A stretch of DNA of 28,556 bases from a virus, in the IMG/VR virus record IMGVR_UViG_3300030380_001342, positions 1 to 28,556 of that record; one strand, given 5' to 3'. Both the position numbers and the translations under genes were made by a program. How positions within the stretch are numbered: the stretch's first letter is position 1; each line of letters begins with the position of its first letter. Shown piece after piece: positions 1 to 8,200 of the stretch. The notes beneath the pieces were generated by a model. That model did not search any database. It was not told the DNA's origin and saw nothing but the letters and a program-made list of their open reading frames with translations.

Positions 1-1
1 T

Positions 2-190
2 GCGTTGGCATGTTATCTTGGTGGCGTGGCGCAGGGAGCTATATATTTTAAATCAGTTGCAGATTGTATATATTATACGAAGTATTTAAATGAACAGCGG
101 TATAAAAATGATACAGGGCAGACAATAACATATGAATGTATATGTAAACTTGTACCACAGGTTAATGAAAAGAAAGTGAGGGTATATTAA
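2..190 (+). CDS. 3' end of an unidentified phage gene (partial)
   Basis: The reading frame is open to the left edge of the window, so only the last 62 or so residues are visible and the true start lies outside. The visible part is rich in Tyr and Lys, has three Cys, and shows no motif I recognise. Its TAA stop shares a base with the holin ATG (TAATG), so the two are probably translationally coupled in the late operon. A TTG at position 5 could act as a start, but it has no upstream context here and a longer gene is more likely. Function unknown. Confidence 0.55.
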   Translation, partial: ALACYLGGVAQGAIYFKSVADCIYYTKYLNEQRYKNDTGQTITYECICKLVPQVNEKKVRVY

Positions 191-585
191 TGTTACAGGC
201 GTTGATAGGACCAGTTACAGGATTATTAGACAAGTTTATACCTGATGCAGATCAAAAGGCTAAGTTGGCACACGAGATAGCTACCATGTCTGAGAAACAT
301 GCTCAGGAGGCTTTACTTGCTCAGTTAGAAATTAATAAGGCAGAGGCTGCAAGTGGCTCTATATTTAAAGGCGGATGGCGCCCAGCCGTTGGGTGGGTCT
401 GTGCGATTGCTTTTGCCTATCATTTTATCTTAAAAGATTTAATTATATTTGGTGCAAGTTTTGCTGGTGCAGAATTACCAGAACTGCCGGAATTTGATAT
501 GGGTACACTTTTAACTGTTCTCGGCGGCATGCTTGGCATCGGAGGACTCAGGACATATGAAAAGCAAAAGGGTCTTACAAAATGA
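190..585 (+). CDS. Holin, three-TM GTA-holin type
   Basis: This 131-residue protein fits the holin family with three transmembrane segments found in gene transfer agents and many phages of Alphaproteobacteria. The first half is an amphipathic, charged helix (about residues 15-55). A family-like stretch KGGWRPAVGWVCA (about 60-72) opens the first membrane segment, which runs on through residues 66-92. A Gly-rich hydrophobic segment (LLTVLGGMLGIGGLRTYEK) follows near residues 107-125. Holins oligomerise in the inner membrane and release the endolysin on schedule. The lysozyme gene lies 0.6 kb downstream in the same operon. The gene ends with a small overlap into the next ATG at 582. The assignment rests on the recognisable WRP...GG(L/M)LG...R(T)YEK pattern. 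Confidence 0.88.
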   Translation: MLQALIGPVTGLLDKFIPDADQKAKLAHEIATMSEKHAQEALLAQLEINKAEAASGSIFKGGWRPAVGWVCAIAFAYHFILKDLIIFGASFAGAELPELPEFDMGTLLTVLGGMLGIGGLRTYEKQKGLTK

Positions 586-722
586 GTTTATATAGAAACA
601 TACAAGCTAAGAGAAGAAGAATAAAAGCTGGTAGTGGTGAGAAGATGCGTAAAGCAGGATCTAAAGGCGCTCCTACTAAGAAAAATTTTGTAAGAGCAAA
701 GCAGACTGTTAAGAAAAAATAA
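582..722 (+). CDS. Small basic conserved phage protein (46 aa)
   Basis: A short gene encoding a 46-residue, strongly basic protein that begins MSLYRNIQAKRRRIKAGSGE and ends in a run of lysines. It overlaps the end of the holin gene by four bases, and its TAA stop overlaps a following ATG (TAATG at 720-724), so it is wedged into the operon exactly. Similar MSLY-N-I small basic proteins recur next to lysis or structural genes of environmental phages, from memory rather than from a search. The charge suggests nucleic-acid or virion-interior binding, but no function is established. Confidence 0.75.
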   Translation: MSLYRNIQAKRRRIKAGSGEKMRKAGSKGAPTKKNFVRAKQTVKKK

Positions 723-754
723 TGTCAGATAGACTTTTTAGGATAAGAAGAAAG

Positions 755-1042
755 ATGGCTAAAAAAAGAGACCCTAAAGTTGGAACAGGAAAAAAACCAA
801 AAGGTTCTGGTAGACGCTTATACACAGATGAGAACCCAAAAGACACAGTCGGTATCAAGTTTGCCACAGAAGCAGACGCCAGAGCTACGGTTGCAAAAGT
901 TAAAAGAGTCAGTAAACCATTTGCGAGAAAGATACAGATCCTTACAGTTGGTGAGCAAAGAGCAAAGGTAATGGGTAAGAATAAAGTAGCTGGTATATTT
1001 AAAAGAGGCAAAGAGAGCATTAGAAAGGCTCAAAAGAAATGA
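755..1042 (+). CDS. Basic conserved phage protein, DUF5872-like
   Basis: A 95-residue very basic protein. Its N-terminal pattern KVGTGKKPKGSGRRLYTDENP is a recognisable signature of a small phage family that I associate, with some doubt, with DUF5872. The ATG at 755 is chosen because relatives begin at MAKKRDPK and a purine stretch (AAGAAG) precedes it. An in-frame ATG at 722, overlapping the previous stop codon, would add 11 residues (MSDRLFRIRRK) and remains possible. No catalytic motif is visible, and the Lys/Arg content suggests binding to nucleic acid. It sits between the small basic gene and the lysozyme. About 100 noncoding AT-rich bases follow, with nothing recognisable except the lysozyme ribosome site. 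Confidence 0.75.
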   Translation: MAKKRDPKVGTGKKPKGSGRRLYTDENPKDTVGIKFATEADARATVAKVKRVSKPFARKIQILTVGEQRAKVMGKNKVAGIFKRGKESIRKAQKK

Positions 1043-1142
1043 AGTGGACTTATTTAAAGATATCTATTTTTTTTAATAAGATAGGTAACTATTTTTATTA
1101 CAAACATGTACAGTGTGTTAAAAGAGATCAAGGGAGATAGTT

Positions 1143-1589
1143 TTGGATATTAATAAACTTAGAGAAGAATTAGAAGCAGATGAGGGGAAAGTACATGCAA
1201 TTTACTTGGATCACCTTAACCTGCCTACTTTTGGGATTGGCCATTTGGTGCTTGATTCTGATCCAGAGTATGGACAACCTGTAGGCACACCTGTTAGTGA
1301 AGAGCGTGTAAATAGCTGTTTTGACAGTGATATACAAGGAACTATAACAGATTGTAAAAACTTATTTGACAACTTTGATGACTTACCAGAAGAGGCTCAA
1401 TTAATTTTATCTAATATGATGTACAATTTGGGGTACACAAGACTAAGTAAATTTAGTAAACTTAGAGCAAGTATATCAATTATGGACTTTACTGAGAGCG
1501 CAAATCAAATGTATGACTCGAAATGGAGAACACAAGTGCCTAATAGAGCAGAGCGTTTAATTAATAGAATGAAAGCACTAGGAGCGTAA
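1143..1589 (+). CDS. Endolysin, T4-type lysozyme (glycoside hydrolase 24)
   Basis: The 148-residue product has the size and fold signature of T4 lysozyme, which cleaves the MurNAc-GlcNAc bond of peptidoglycan. The catalytic triad is present with T4 spacing: Glu14 (in ELEADEG), Asp23 (in IYLDH) and Thr29 (in LPTFGIGH), matching T4 Glu11, Asp20 and Thr26. The C-terminal half has the expected NMMYNLG and W-RTQVPNRAERLI elements. No signal peptide is seen, so export probably depends on the upstream holin. The start is a TTG placed six bases after a clear AGGGAG site (1131-1136). An ATG alternative would remove the catalytic region. A second, unrelated wall hydrolase (SleB type) lies at 22 kb. Confidence 0.92.
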   Translation: MDINKLREELEADEGKVHAIYLDHLNLPTFGIGHLVLDSDPEYGQPVGTPVSEERVNSCFDSDIQGTITDCKNLFDNFDDLPEEAQLILSNMMYNLGYTRLSKFSKLRASISIMDFTESANQMYDSKWRTQVPNRAERLINRMKALGA

Positions 1590-1590
1590 T

Positions 1591-2637
1591 ATGTTATCAG
1601 CAATACTTAGTTTAGCAGCACCAGCAATATTAGGACCAGCAGGACTTGCTATATCTGGTATGACCCCTGCAATAGCTAGCGCTATTGGAGGAGGGTTAGG
1701 TTCTTTATTACAAGGTGGTAACACACAAGATGTTATACAAGGCGCAGCTTTAGGTGGGCTTGGTGGATTTTTAGGTGGTAAGTTAGGTGGCGTAGATCCT
1801 AATATGGCCATGACACCTTCTACTGGCTTTGGAACTGCGAACGCAGCAGGTATGGCGCCTGATATGGGATTAGGGGCTATTACAGATCAGTCAGTAGCTC
1901 AAGTAATGGCTTCTCCTACATCTATAGGATCAGCTTTAACTAGACCTGAAGCTATAGGGGCGGGCATAGGTGGTTTAGCTGCTGACTCAATGGCTTTTAA
2001 ACCAATGCCTTTTGAGGAAAGAGAAAAGAAAATATTTCCTGAAGGAATGGCTCCAAAAAATACTGTAAGATTTCCTACAGATCGTGACAAAGATGATTCA
2101 AGCGAATTTGATTATAGATTTGCACCAAACTACATGGCTGAAGGTGGTCCAGTGGAAGATGATATGGCAGCTATGGATATGGGGCTAGGAGGTATGACAG
2201 AAGAAGGCATGAACGACAAAGAGCTAATAAGTAGCGCTATAGATGTTATACAAGGCGAAATAAGCGACCCTGATGAGCAACAAGTTATTTTAGGTCAATT
2301 TGTAGCGCAATTTGGTCAAGATGCTTTACAGGATCTTGTAGCAAGAGTTCAGTCTGGCGATATTTCTGCTGATCCACAAGAAGGAGATGGTATGGTAAAA
2401 GGCGCTGGAGATGGCATGGCTGATATGATACCTGCTTCAATGGAAGGAGATCAAGACGTATTGCTTTCTGATGGTGAGTTTGTTGTTCCTGCTGACGTTG
2501 TTAGTGGCATAGGAAATGGGTCTTCAGATGCAGGCGCTAATAAATTAGAAGATATGATGGATAGAGTTAGAGAGTTAAGAACTGGTGGTAAAACACAGCC
2601 ACCTGCTATACCTGATGAGATGATGTTGCCTGCATGA
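1591..2637 (+). CDS. Gly/Ala-rich probable virion or ejection protein
   Basis: A 348-residue protein. The N-terminal 70 residues are a Gly/Ala-rich hydrophobic stretch (LAAPAILGPAGLAISGM, then GGGLGSLLQGG and LGGLGGFLGGKLGG) of the kind that inserts into or lies along membranes. The middle is Met/Gly/Asp-rich and includes a MAEGG motif near residue 185. The C-terminal third carries a well-conserved phage segment (DVLLSDGEFVVPADVVSGIGNGSSDAG, about residues 289-315). I recognise this end from environmental phages, where it is encoded near structural genes, but know of no demonstrated function. GGAG precedes the start, and the TGA stop overlaps the next ATG. An internal virion or ejection role is inferred from composition and context. 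Confidence 0.65.
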   Translation: MLSAILSLAAPAILGPAGLAISGMTPAIASAIGGGLGSLLQGGNTQDVIQGAALGGLGGFLGGKLGGVDPNMAMTPSTGFGTANAAGMAPDMGLGAITDQSVAQVMASPTSIGSALTRPEAIGAGIGGLAADSMAFKPMPFEEREKKIFPEGMAPKNTVRFPTDRDKDDSSEFDYRFAPNYMAEGGPVEDDMAAMDMGLGGMTEEGMNDKELISSAIDVIQGEISDPDEQQVILGQFVAQFGQDALQDLVARVQSGDISADPQEGDGMVKGAGDGMADMIPASMEGDQDVLLSDGEFVVPADVVSGIGNGSSDAGANKLEDMMDRVRELRTGGKTQPPAIPDEMMLPA

Positions 2638-3062
2638 TATGCACAGCAGTGCCTCGTGAGGCGATAGACATAGTTTGGGGCGATGTTAGTAGTTTGTTAA
2701 ATAAGGCAATACTAACAAGTGGTGGTAAATATCATATAGATGATATTTATGAAAACTTAACAAAAGGTTATTATAATCTTTGGTTAATAGTAGATGATAA
2801 AGACGGAGAAAAAGTTATAGCAGCTTTAACAACTAGAATAATATGGTATCCAAACAGAAAGGCAATGGCTATGGATTGGATAGGTGGCAAAAGAATGATG
2901 GAATGGCTACCAAAAGCTATGGATATATTAACAGATTTTGCAAAAGATTGCGGATGCAGTCATTTAGAAGGCTATGGCAGAAAAGCATGGTCAAAAGTAT
3001 TAAAAAAATATAACTGGAAACCAGAGTATATTGCATACAGAATGGAGATAGATAATGGGTAA
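2634..3062 (+). CDS. GNAT-like acetyltransferase-fold phage protein
   Basis: A 142-residue protein whose layout fits the GNAT fold. A central strand pair (LWLIVDDKDGEKVIAALTTRI, about 50-70) and a later helix-strand section (LTDFAKDCGCSHLEGYGRKAW followed by LKKYNWKPEYIAYRMEI, about 98-139) resemble the end of GNAT domains. The acetyl-CoA loop (Q/R-x-x-G-x-G/A) is not clearly present, so catalytic activity is uncertain. The start overlaps the previous stop as ATGA and the end overlaps the next gene by eight bases. Such GNAT-like proteins are often embedded among late genes of marine podovirus-like phages. A structural or adaptor role cannot be excluded. Confidence 0.55.
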   Translation: MICTAVPREAIDIVWGDVSSLLNKAILTSGGKYHIDDIYENLTKGYYNLWLIVDDKDGEKVIAALTTRIIWYPNRKAMAMDWIGGKRMMEWLPKAMDILTDFAKDCGCSHLEGYGRKAWSKVLKKYNWKPEYIAYRMEIDNG

Positions 3063-3993
3063 AGGCGGATCAAGACCTCCGAGTCAACCAACAGAACAAA
3101 ATATTACACAAACATCACTGCCTGATTATTATGAGCCGTATGCTACTAGATTAATACAAAGAGCAGAATCTGAGTCTAAGCGTGGTTATCAACCTTTTGA
3201 AGGTCAAAGATTAGCATCAGAAAACACAGATACTGCTGCATCTAGAGCATTAGCAAGGCAAGTTGCAGGATCTCCTATAGCTGGGTTTGATCAAGCTGCA
3301 GCAGGCACAACAACAGCTATGAATAGAGCGTTGCAGGGTATTGGATTTCAATCACAAGATTTTGATTCTGCACAAGCTCAAAAATATATGGACCCATATT
3401 TACAAAATGTTTTAGATGTTCAAAAACAAGCAGCAATTACGGATTTTCAAAGACAACAATCTGGTAGAGACGCTCAGGCTGTACAAGCAGGTGCTTTTGG
3501 CGGTTCAAGAGGCGCTGTGCAGTCTGCTTTAGCATCAGAGGGTCTGCAAGACAAACTTGCGGAAATACAAGCTACAGGTCAACAGAAGGCATTTGAACAG
3601 GCTCAACGTCAATTTGGCGCAGATAGAGATGCCAGAATGGCTGCAGAAAGACTTGGTTTAGGTGCCGCAGATGCACTTACCCAACAGGGCGCGCAACTAG
3701 CACAGCTAGGAGAAAAAGCTAGAGCTGGTGATATTGAGTCTGCACAACTGTTAGAAAAGATAGCAAAGGACAGACAAGCAAGAGAACAAGCAGGATTAGA
3801 TTTATCTTATGAAGACTTTGTAAGACAAAGAGACTTTCCTAAAGAGCAGTTACAGTTTTATTCTTCAATATTAAGAGGTATACCTGTGCAGCCATCTACT
3901 GAAACAACTAAATTTCAACAATACAACCCTATAAAAGATTTATTGGGTACAGGTATAGCTGGATTAGGTTTATATAAAGGGATAACAGGCTGA
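3055..3993 (+). CDS. Gln/Ala-rich helical virion protein, putative internal protein
   Basis: A 312-residue protein dominated by long Ala/Gln/Arg-rich helices. It begins with a short Pro/Gln-rich leader and a YYEPYATRLI segment. A core region reads YMDPYLQNVLDVQKQ, then VQAGAFGGSRGA (about 140-151), then a heptad-like helix (residues 165-255), and ends with a DFPKEQLQFYSSILRG motif and a Gly-rich hydrophobic tail. I recognise the Y-M-P-Y-Q-V and GAFGGSR pattern from many uncultured-phage genomes, where it is encoded beside tail or ejection genes. The helical, low-complexity make-up resembles podovirus internal virion proteins. No enzyme motif is seen. It overlaps both neighbours by one to eight bases, so it is translated as part of one late operon. 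Confidence 0.65.
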   Translation: MGKGGSRPPSQPTEQNITQTSLPDYYEPYATRLIQRAESESKRGYQPFEGQRLASENTDTAASRALARQVAGSPIAGFDQAAAGTTTAMNRALQGIGFQSQDFDSAQAQKYMDPYLQNVLDVQKQAAITDFQRQQSGRDAQAVQAGAFGGSRGAVQSALASEGLQDKLAEIQATGQQKAFEQAQRQFGADRDARMAAERLGLGAADALTQQGAQLAQLGEKARAGDIESAQLLEKIAKDRQAREQAGLDLSYEDFVRQRDFPKEQLQFYSSILRGIPVQPSTETTKFQQYNPIKDLLGTGIAGLGLYKGITG

Positions 3994-5219
3994 TGATGAA
4001 TTTATTAGAAGTTCAAGATGACTTAAAAAACTTTTCACAAGATCAACTTGTAAAAGAAATGCAGCAACCATCAGGTGTTGCTCCTCAGTTTCTTGTATTA
4101 TCAGAGCTAAATAGAAGAAAAAGAGTTAAAGGTGACTTTGAGGCAAGGCAAGCTAAACAGCAACCTACAGTTGCAGAAGAGGCTGTTGCTGCGGCAGGTG
4201 TTCCTCAACAAGGTATGATGGGCATGTCAGAAGCTATGGCACCCGCTAGTGTAGACTCAGGTGGTATTGGTGCAATGATGCCTAAAACTATGAAAATGGG
4301 TGGTGAGGTTGACTCATATGCCGATGGTGGAATTATTAGAGCGCAAGATGGACTACCTAAAAATCCTTATAGACCTTTTGATGAGTTTCCTGAATATCCT
4401 GAAGGATATGAGTATACCCCAGAGGATACTCGTTTAGAGAGAATAGCAAAAGGAACTAGTCAAGTTTTACATGATGTAAAGCCTTATTTACCTTTTTCTC
4501 CAGAATTTATGAAAGTTATTGGTAATGATTTATCTCAATTTTTTAATGAGCCTGTTGGACTAGCTGAACAAGAAAAAGAAGAATCAGAAGATGCCGAAAA
4601 CATGGATCAAGCGTTAAATGATGCTGTAATTCAACAAAAACAAAAAGATCCCGTCCCTCAGCCAAAGTTAAATTTAACTTCTAAAGACTCTCCGTTAAGT
4701 ATTGAGCAAGAACTATTAAAGAGACAAGCAGATTTAAGTAAGTCAAAAGATTTTGATAAATACATGGCATTAGCTCAAGCTGGACTATCTATAATGGGAT
4801 CAACCAAGCCTACTCTTGCAGGCGCTATAGGAGAAGGTGGTACTGCTGGATTAAAAGCATTTAATGAAGCTAGAAAGAGATATGATGAAGGGCTAACAGA
4901 TATATTAAATGCAAGAGCTAAATTACAACAAGCTAAGATAACTGCTGCTGGTAAAGGCAGATTAACAAGATCTGGTGCGTTAACTGCTATATCTTCTTAT
5001 AACAATGCTATAACTGCTATCAGAAAAGAAATAGCTGATATATATCAAAAAAATCCAGCTGCCGATCAAGATGCTGCTGTAATGTCGCAAATAAATGATT
5101 TAAAAAATCAAATAATTGGTCTTGAAACGGAAAAATCACAATTATATAATACTGCGCAGATAAGACCCAGATCTTCAATACTTGTAAAGGATTTACCATC
5201 TTCTCAAAAGGAATCCTAA
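3993..5219 (+). CDS. Probable virion or ejection protein with YADGG motif
   Basis: A 408-residue protein. The N-terminal segment (MMNLLEVQDDLKNFSQDQLVKEMQ, then FLVLSELNRRKR) is a conserved opening I associate with environmental phage late proteins. A Met/Gly-rich linker leads to KMGGEVDSYADGGIIRAQDGL (about residues 103-123). Residues 240-300 include a Gly/Ala-rich hydrophobic stretch (LAQAGLSIMGSTKPTLAGAIGEGGTAGLKAF), followed by coiled-coil-like helices to the end. The start overlaps the previous stop (TGATG). One copy of the genome-wide 16-bp palindrome (4665-4680) lies inside the gene and encodes K-L-N-L-T. Role in the virion interior is inferred from position and composition only. Confidence 0.65.
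   Translation: MMNLLEVQDDLKNFSQDQLVKEMQQPSGVAPQFLVLSELNRRKRVKGDFEARQAKQQPTVAEEAVAAAGVPQQGMMGMSEAMAPASVDSGGIGAMMPKTMKMGGEVDSYADGGIIRAQDGLPKNPYRPFDEFPEYPEGYEYTPEDTRLERIAKGTSQVLHDVKPYLPFSPEFMKVIGNDLSQFFNEPVGLAEQEKEESEDAENMDQALNDAVIQQKQKDPVPQPKLNLTSKDSPLSIEQELLKRQADLSKSKDFDKYMALAQAGLSIMGSTKPTLAGAIGEGGTAGLKAFNEARKRYDEGLTDILNARAKLQQAKITAAGKGRLTRSGALTAISSYNNAITAIRKEIADIYQKNPAADQDAAVMSQINDLKNQIIGLETEKSQLYNTAQIRPRSSILVKDLPSSQKES
4665..4680. repeat. Palindrome copy 1 (AAGTTAA-AT-TTAACTT), intragenic
   Basis: Perfect 7+2+7 inverted repeat inside the 408-residue virion gene, in frame as K-L-N-L-T. It is one of nine identical half-site pairs in the window. Confidence 0.9.
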
Positions 5220-8200
5220 ATGGGAATGTACTCAACTATAAGCCCTGTATCTGGAAAGTTATATGACTTTGAGATAGAGGGTGACACCCCAAATGATGAA
5301 GAATTTGATAAAATACAGAATTTTATAGCCAATGATGGCGTTCTCACTCAAACACCTGCAGCAGACCCAGTGCCTGATGATGAAGGCGGTCTTTTAACAT
5401 TTGGGAAGTCTACTGTTGGTGGGCTTTTATCTAGTTTAGCTCAGGTCCCCGGTGGAGTATCCGCTCTTGGTGAGTATGTAGGTGGCTATGATATAGGGTC
5501 TACTGATTTTGGTAAGGCTGCACAAGATTGGTCTAATGAAAAGACAGAGTCTTTGAGAGAAACATTTGATATGAATGAGAGCGTATCAAGTAAGGCAGGA
5601 CAAGCTGCAGGCTCTCTATTGTCATTCTTTATTCCGGGTACAGCTGTTGCAAAAGGTGCAAGTGCATTAGGTGCTGGGGCTAAATTAGCTGGTGCCAGTG
5701 CTTTAGGAACAATGGCAACACAAGGCGCCGCTCTACAATCTGCTGATCAACTAAATAGAATGGCAAACTACATTGAGAATGGCGGAGAAATAGATGAGGA
5801 TACAAAAAGAAAAGCAGTAGCTTTAAGTGGTCTATTAGGAACTACAGAGGCGTTGCCTTTTGCTCCCATGTTTAGAACACTTGGTACTGCCATGAGGATT
5901 CTTAAAAAAGTTCCTAAAGGTCAAAAAGATGCAGCTTTATTAACTATAGGTGGCAGACTTAAAAGGGCATTTGGAGTTGGTTTAGCAGAGGGTGGCCAAG
6001 AAGTTTTTGCTGGTGTTGTCCAAGATATGATTGAAAAAGGACAATACAATCCTGATTTAGAGGTTGGTCAAAGTGCATACGATGATGCGGTATATGGTGG
6101 TGGTGCAGGTGCTGCCTTAAATTTAATTATTGATAGTGTTAGAGGCAGACAGCTAAATAAATTTTATAAAAAAGAAATGCAGCTTGATGAAGATATTAAA
6201 GATCTAAATAGACAAGCATTAAAGAGGCAAGATAATTATAATAATTATGCAGAATCATTAAAGCCAGTTGGCTTATTGCCTCCACCAACTGAAGCTATCA
6301 CCACAGAAGAACAAAAGAGGTTAATGCCTCCAAGTGAAAAGATACAAAAAGCAGTTACACCTTTGGCAATAGAGGATTTAAGAACTAGAGGGCAAAGAAG
6401 TGCTGCTGACACTCTAGCTGCTGCAAGAGAGACAACTAAGCCATTTACAGGCGTGCCTTTAGCTAGTTTGCCAAAAGAAGAAGCATTAAGAATTGCTCAA
6501 CAAAGACAAATGCTTGGCGAAGATATTAATGCAGATGTGTCTATTAATGAATTAGAAGGGGTTATAGGTGCGGCTGCAGCTAGAAGAGAAATGGCTAAAC
6601 AAAAGCCTATTCTTACTGAGCAGTTAGGCGACACAGTTTATTCTCCAACAGGTAGAGAAGAGCAGTTAACAGATCAGCAGGCTGATGAAATAAATAAAGA
6701 AGCCTCAGCAATAACTGAAGACTTAGTTGTAAAAGGTAAACTTAACAAGAATACATTAAGAAAAGCATTACAGGCTAGTTTTGGTAAAACAGTAAAAATA
6801 ACAAACACAGATGTTGATACATATCTTAAATTATTAGAGCAAGAAGGCGTTGTTACAAGAGATAAAAGAGGAAGATATGTTAAGGCTGATGATAGAGCTT
6901 TGGATCTAAAGGCAAAATCAGAGGCTATAAAACAAAGAGGAAAAGAAATACTTAATATTCAGAACAAAGCTGTATCTGAGGAAGAAATAGACAATCTTGC
7001 AAAAGAATATCTAGCTTTAAAGAATGAAGCAGATATTTTAGAAAGAGCTTCAAACAAAGTTGATGCAAAAGAAGCGGAAAAGGTAGAGGCAGATAATGTT
7101 GTGCCTGATTACACTGCTAAAAGAACATCTGACCAAGCTGCTAAGTCACCGTACACAGAAGAGTATAAGTTAAAATTAACTTCTGTATTAAATAATTTAA
7201 ACAAACAACTTCAAGATATGGGTTTAGGTAGCGTTAAGTTACAAGGTGAATCTATAATAAAAGATCAAAAAGGTGAGATTGATGCAGGAATAGAGGGTTA
7301 TTTTACATCAACACCTGATGGTAAGCGTATCATTGGTTTAGCAATGGATTTGTATGATCCTAATCTTACAGAGGCACAATTAACGAAGAAATTATCAGGC
7401 GTTTTAAACCATGAAATAATACATGCTTTAAGAAATATGGGCGCTATATCAGATGCAGATTATAATATTTTAGTAGTTGCCGCTACAAAGAGAAAATATG
7501 TTGGTGAGAAAAATGGTAAGTTTGTAACTAAAGAATATACATACATGGAAAGAGCAACAGCCTTATACCGAAACCAAGAAGGCATGACAGAAGAGGCCGT
7601 GCAAGAAGAAGCTGTTGCAGAAATGTTTAGAGATTACGCAGATGGCAAATTTAAAATTGTTGGAAAGCCAAAGAGTTTATTTGATAGAATTATTAGAATA
7701 CTTAAAGCAATATTTACAAGTAACTATGATGCAGGATTTACTCAGTCAAATCAAATATTTGCAAATATTCTTTCAACCAAAGCTGAAGTTGAAATTAAGA
7801 AAAGACAGAAAGCAGATAAACAGGCTAGAAGTAGCAAAAAGTACTCTACCGCTGGTATAGCTGCCGGGTATATAAGACCTGAACTAGGTAATATAGAAAG
7901 AATAAAGCAATCGTTTGCAGATGTTACAGTAAGGTTAGATGCTCTTCAAAAGGCCGCCAAAAGATTATCAGAAGGTAAAATTACGTATGAGCAGTATGAC
8001 AAACTAGTAAACAAAGTAAAGCCTATAGTGCCATATGAAACTGTACCAGCGCCTGCAACTATTGAAGAAATGCGTTTTGCGCTAACAGAAAGACAGGCAG
8101 AAAAAATAAATGCTTTAGATAATGTTCCAGAGGGAACTGAAGTCCAGTTAAGATTAGATATACCTGCCTACACAAGAAAAGGTGTTTGGGTTCCTACGAT

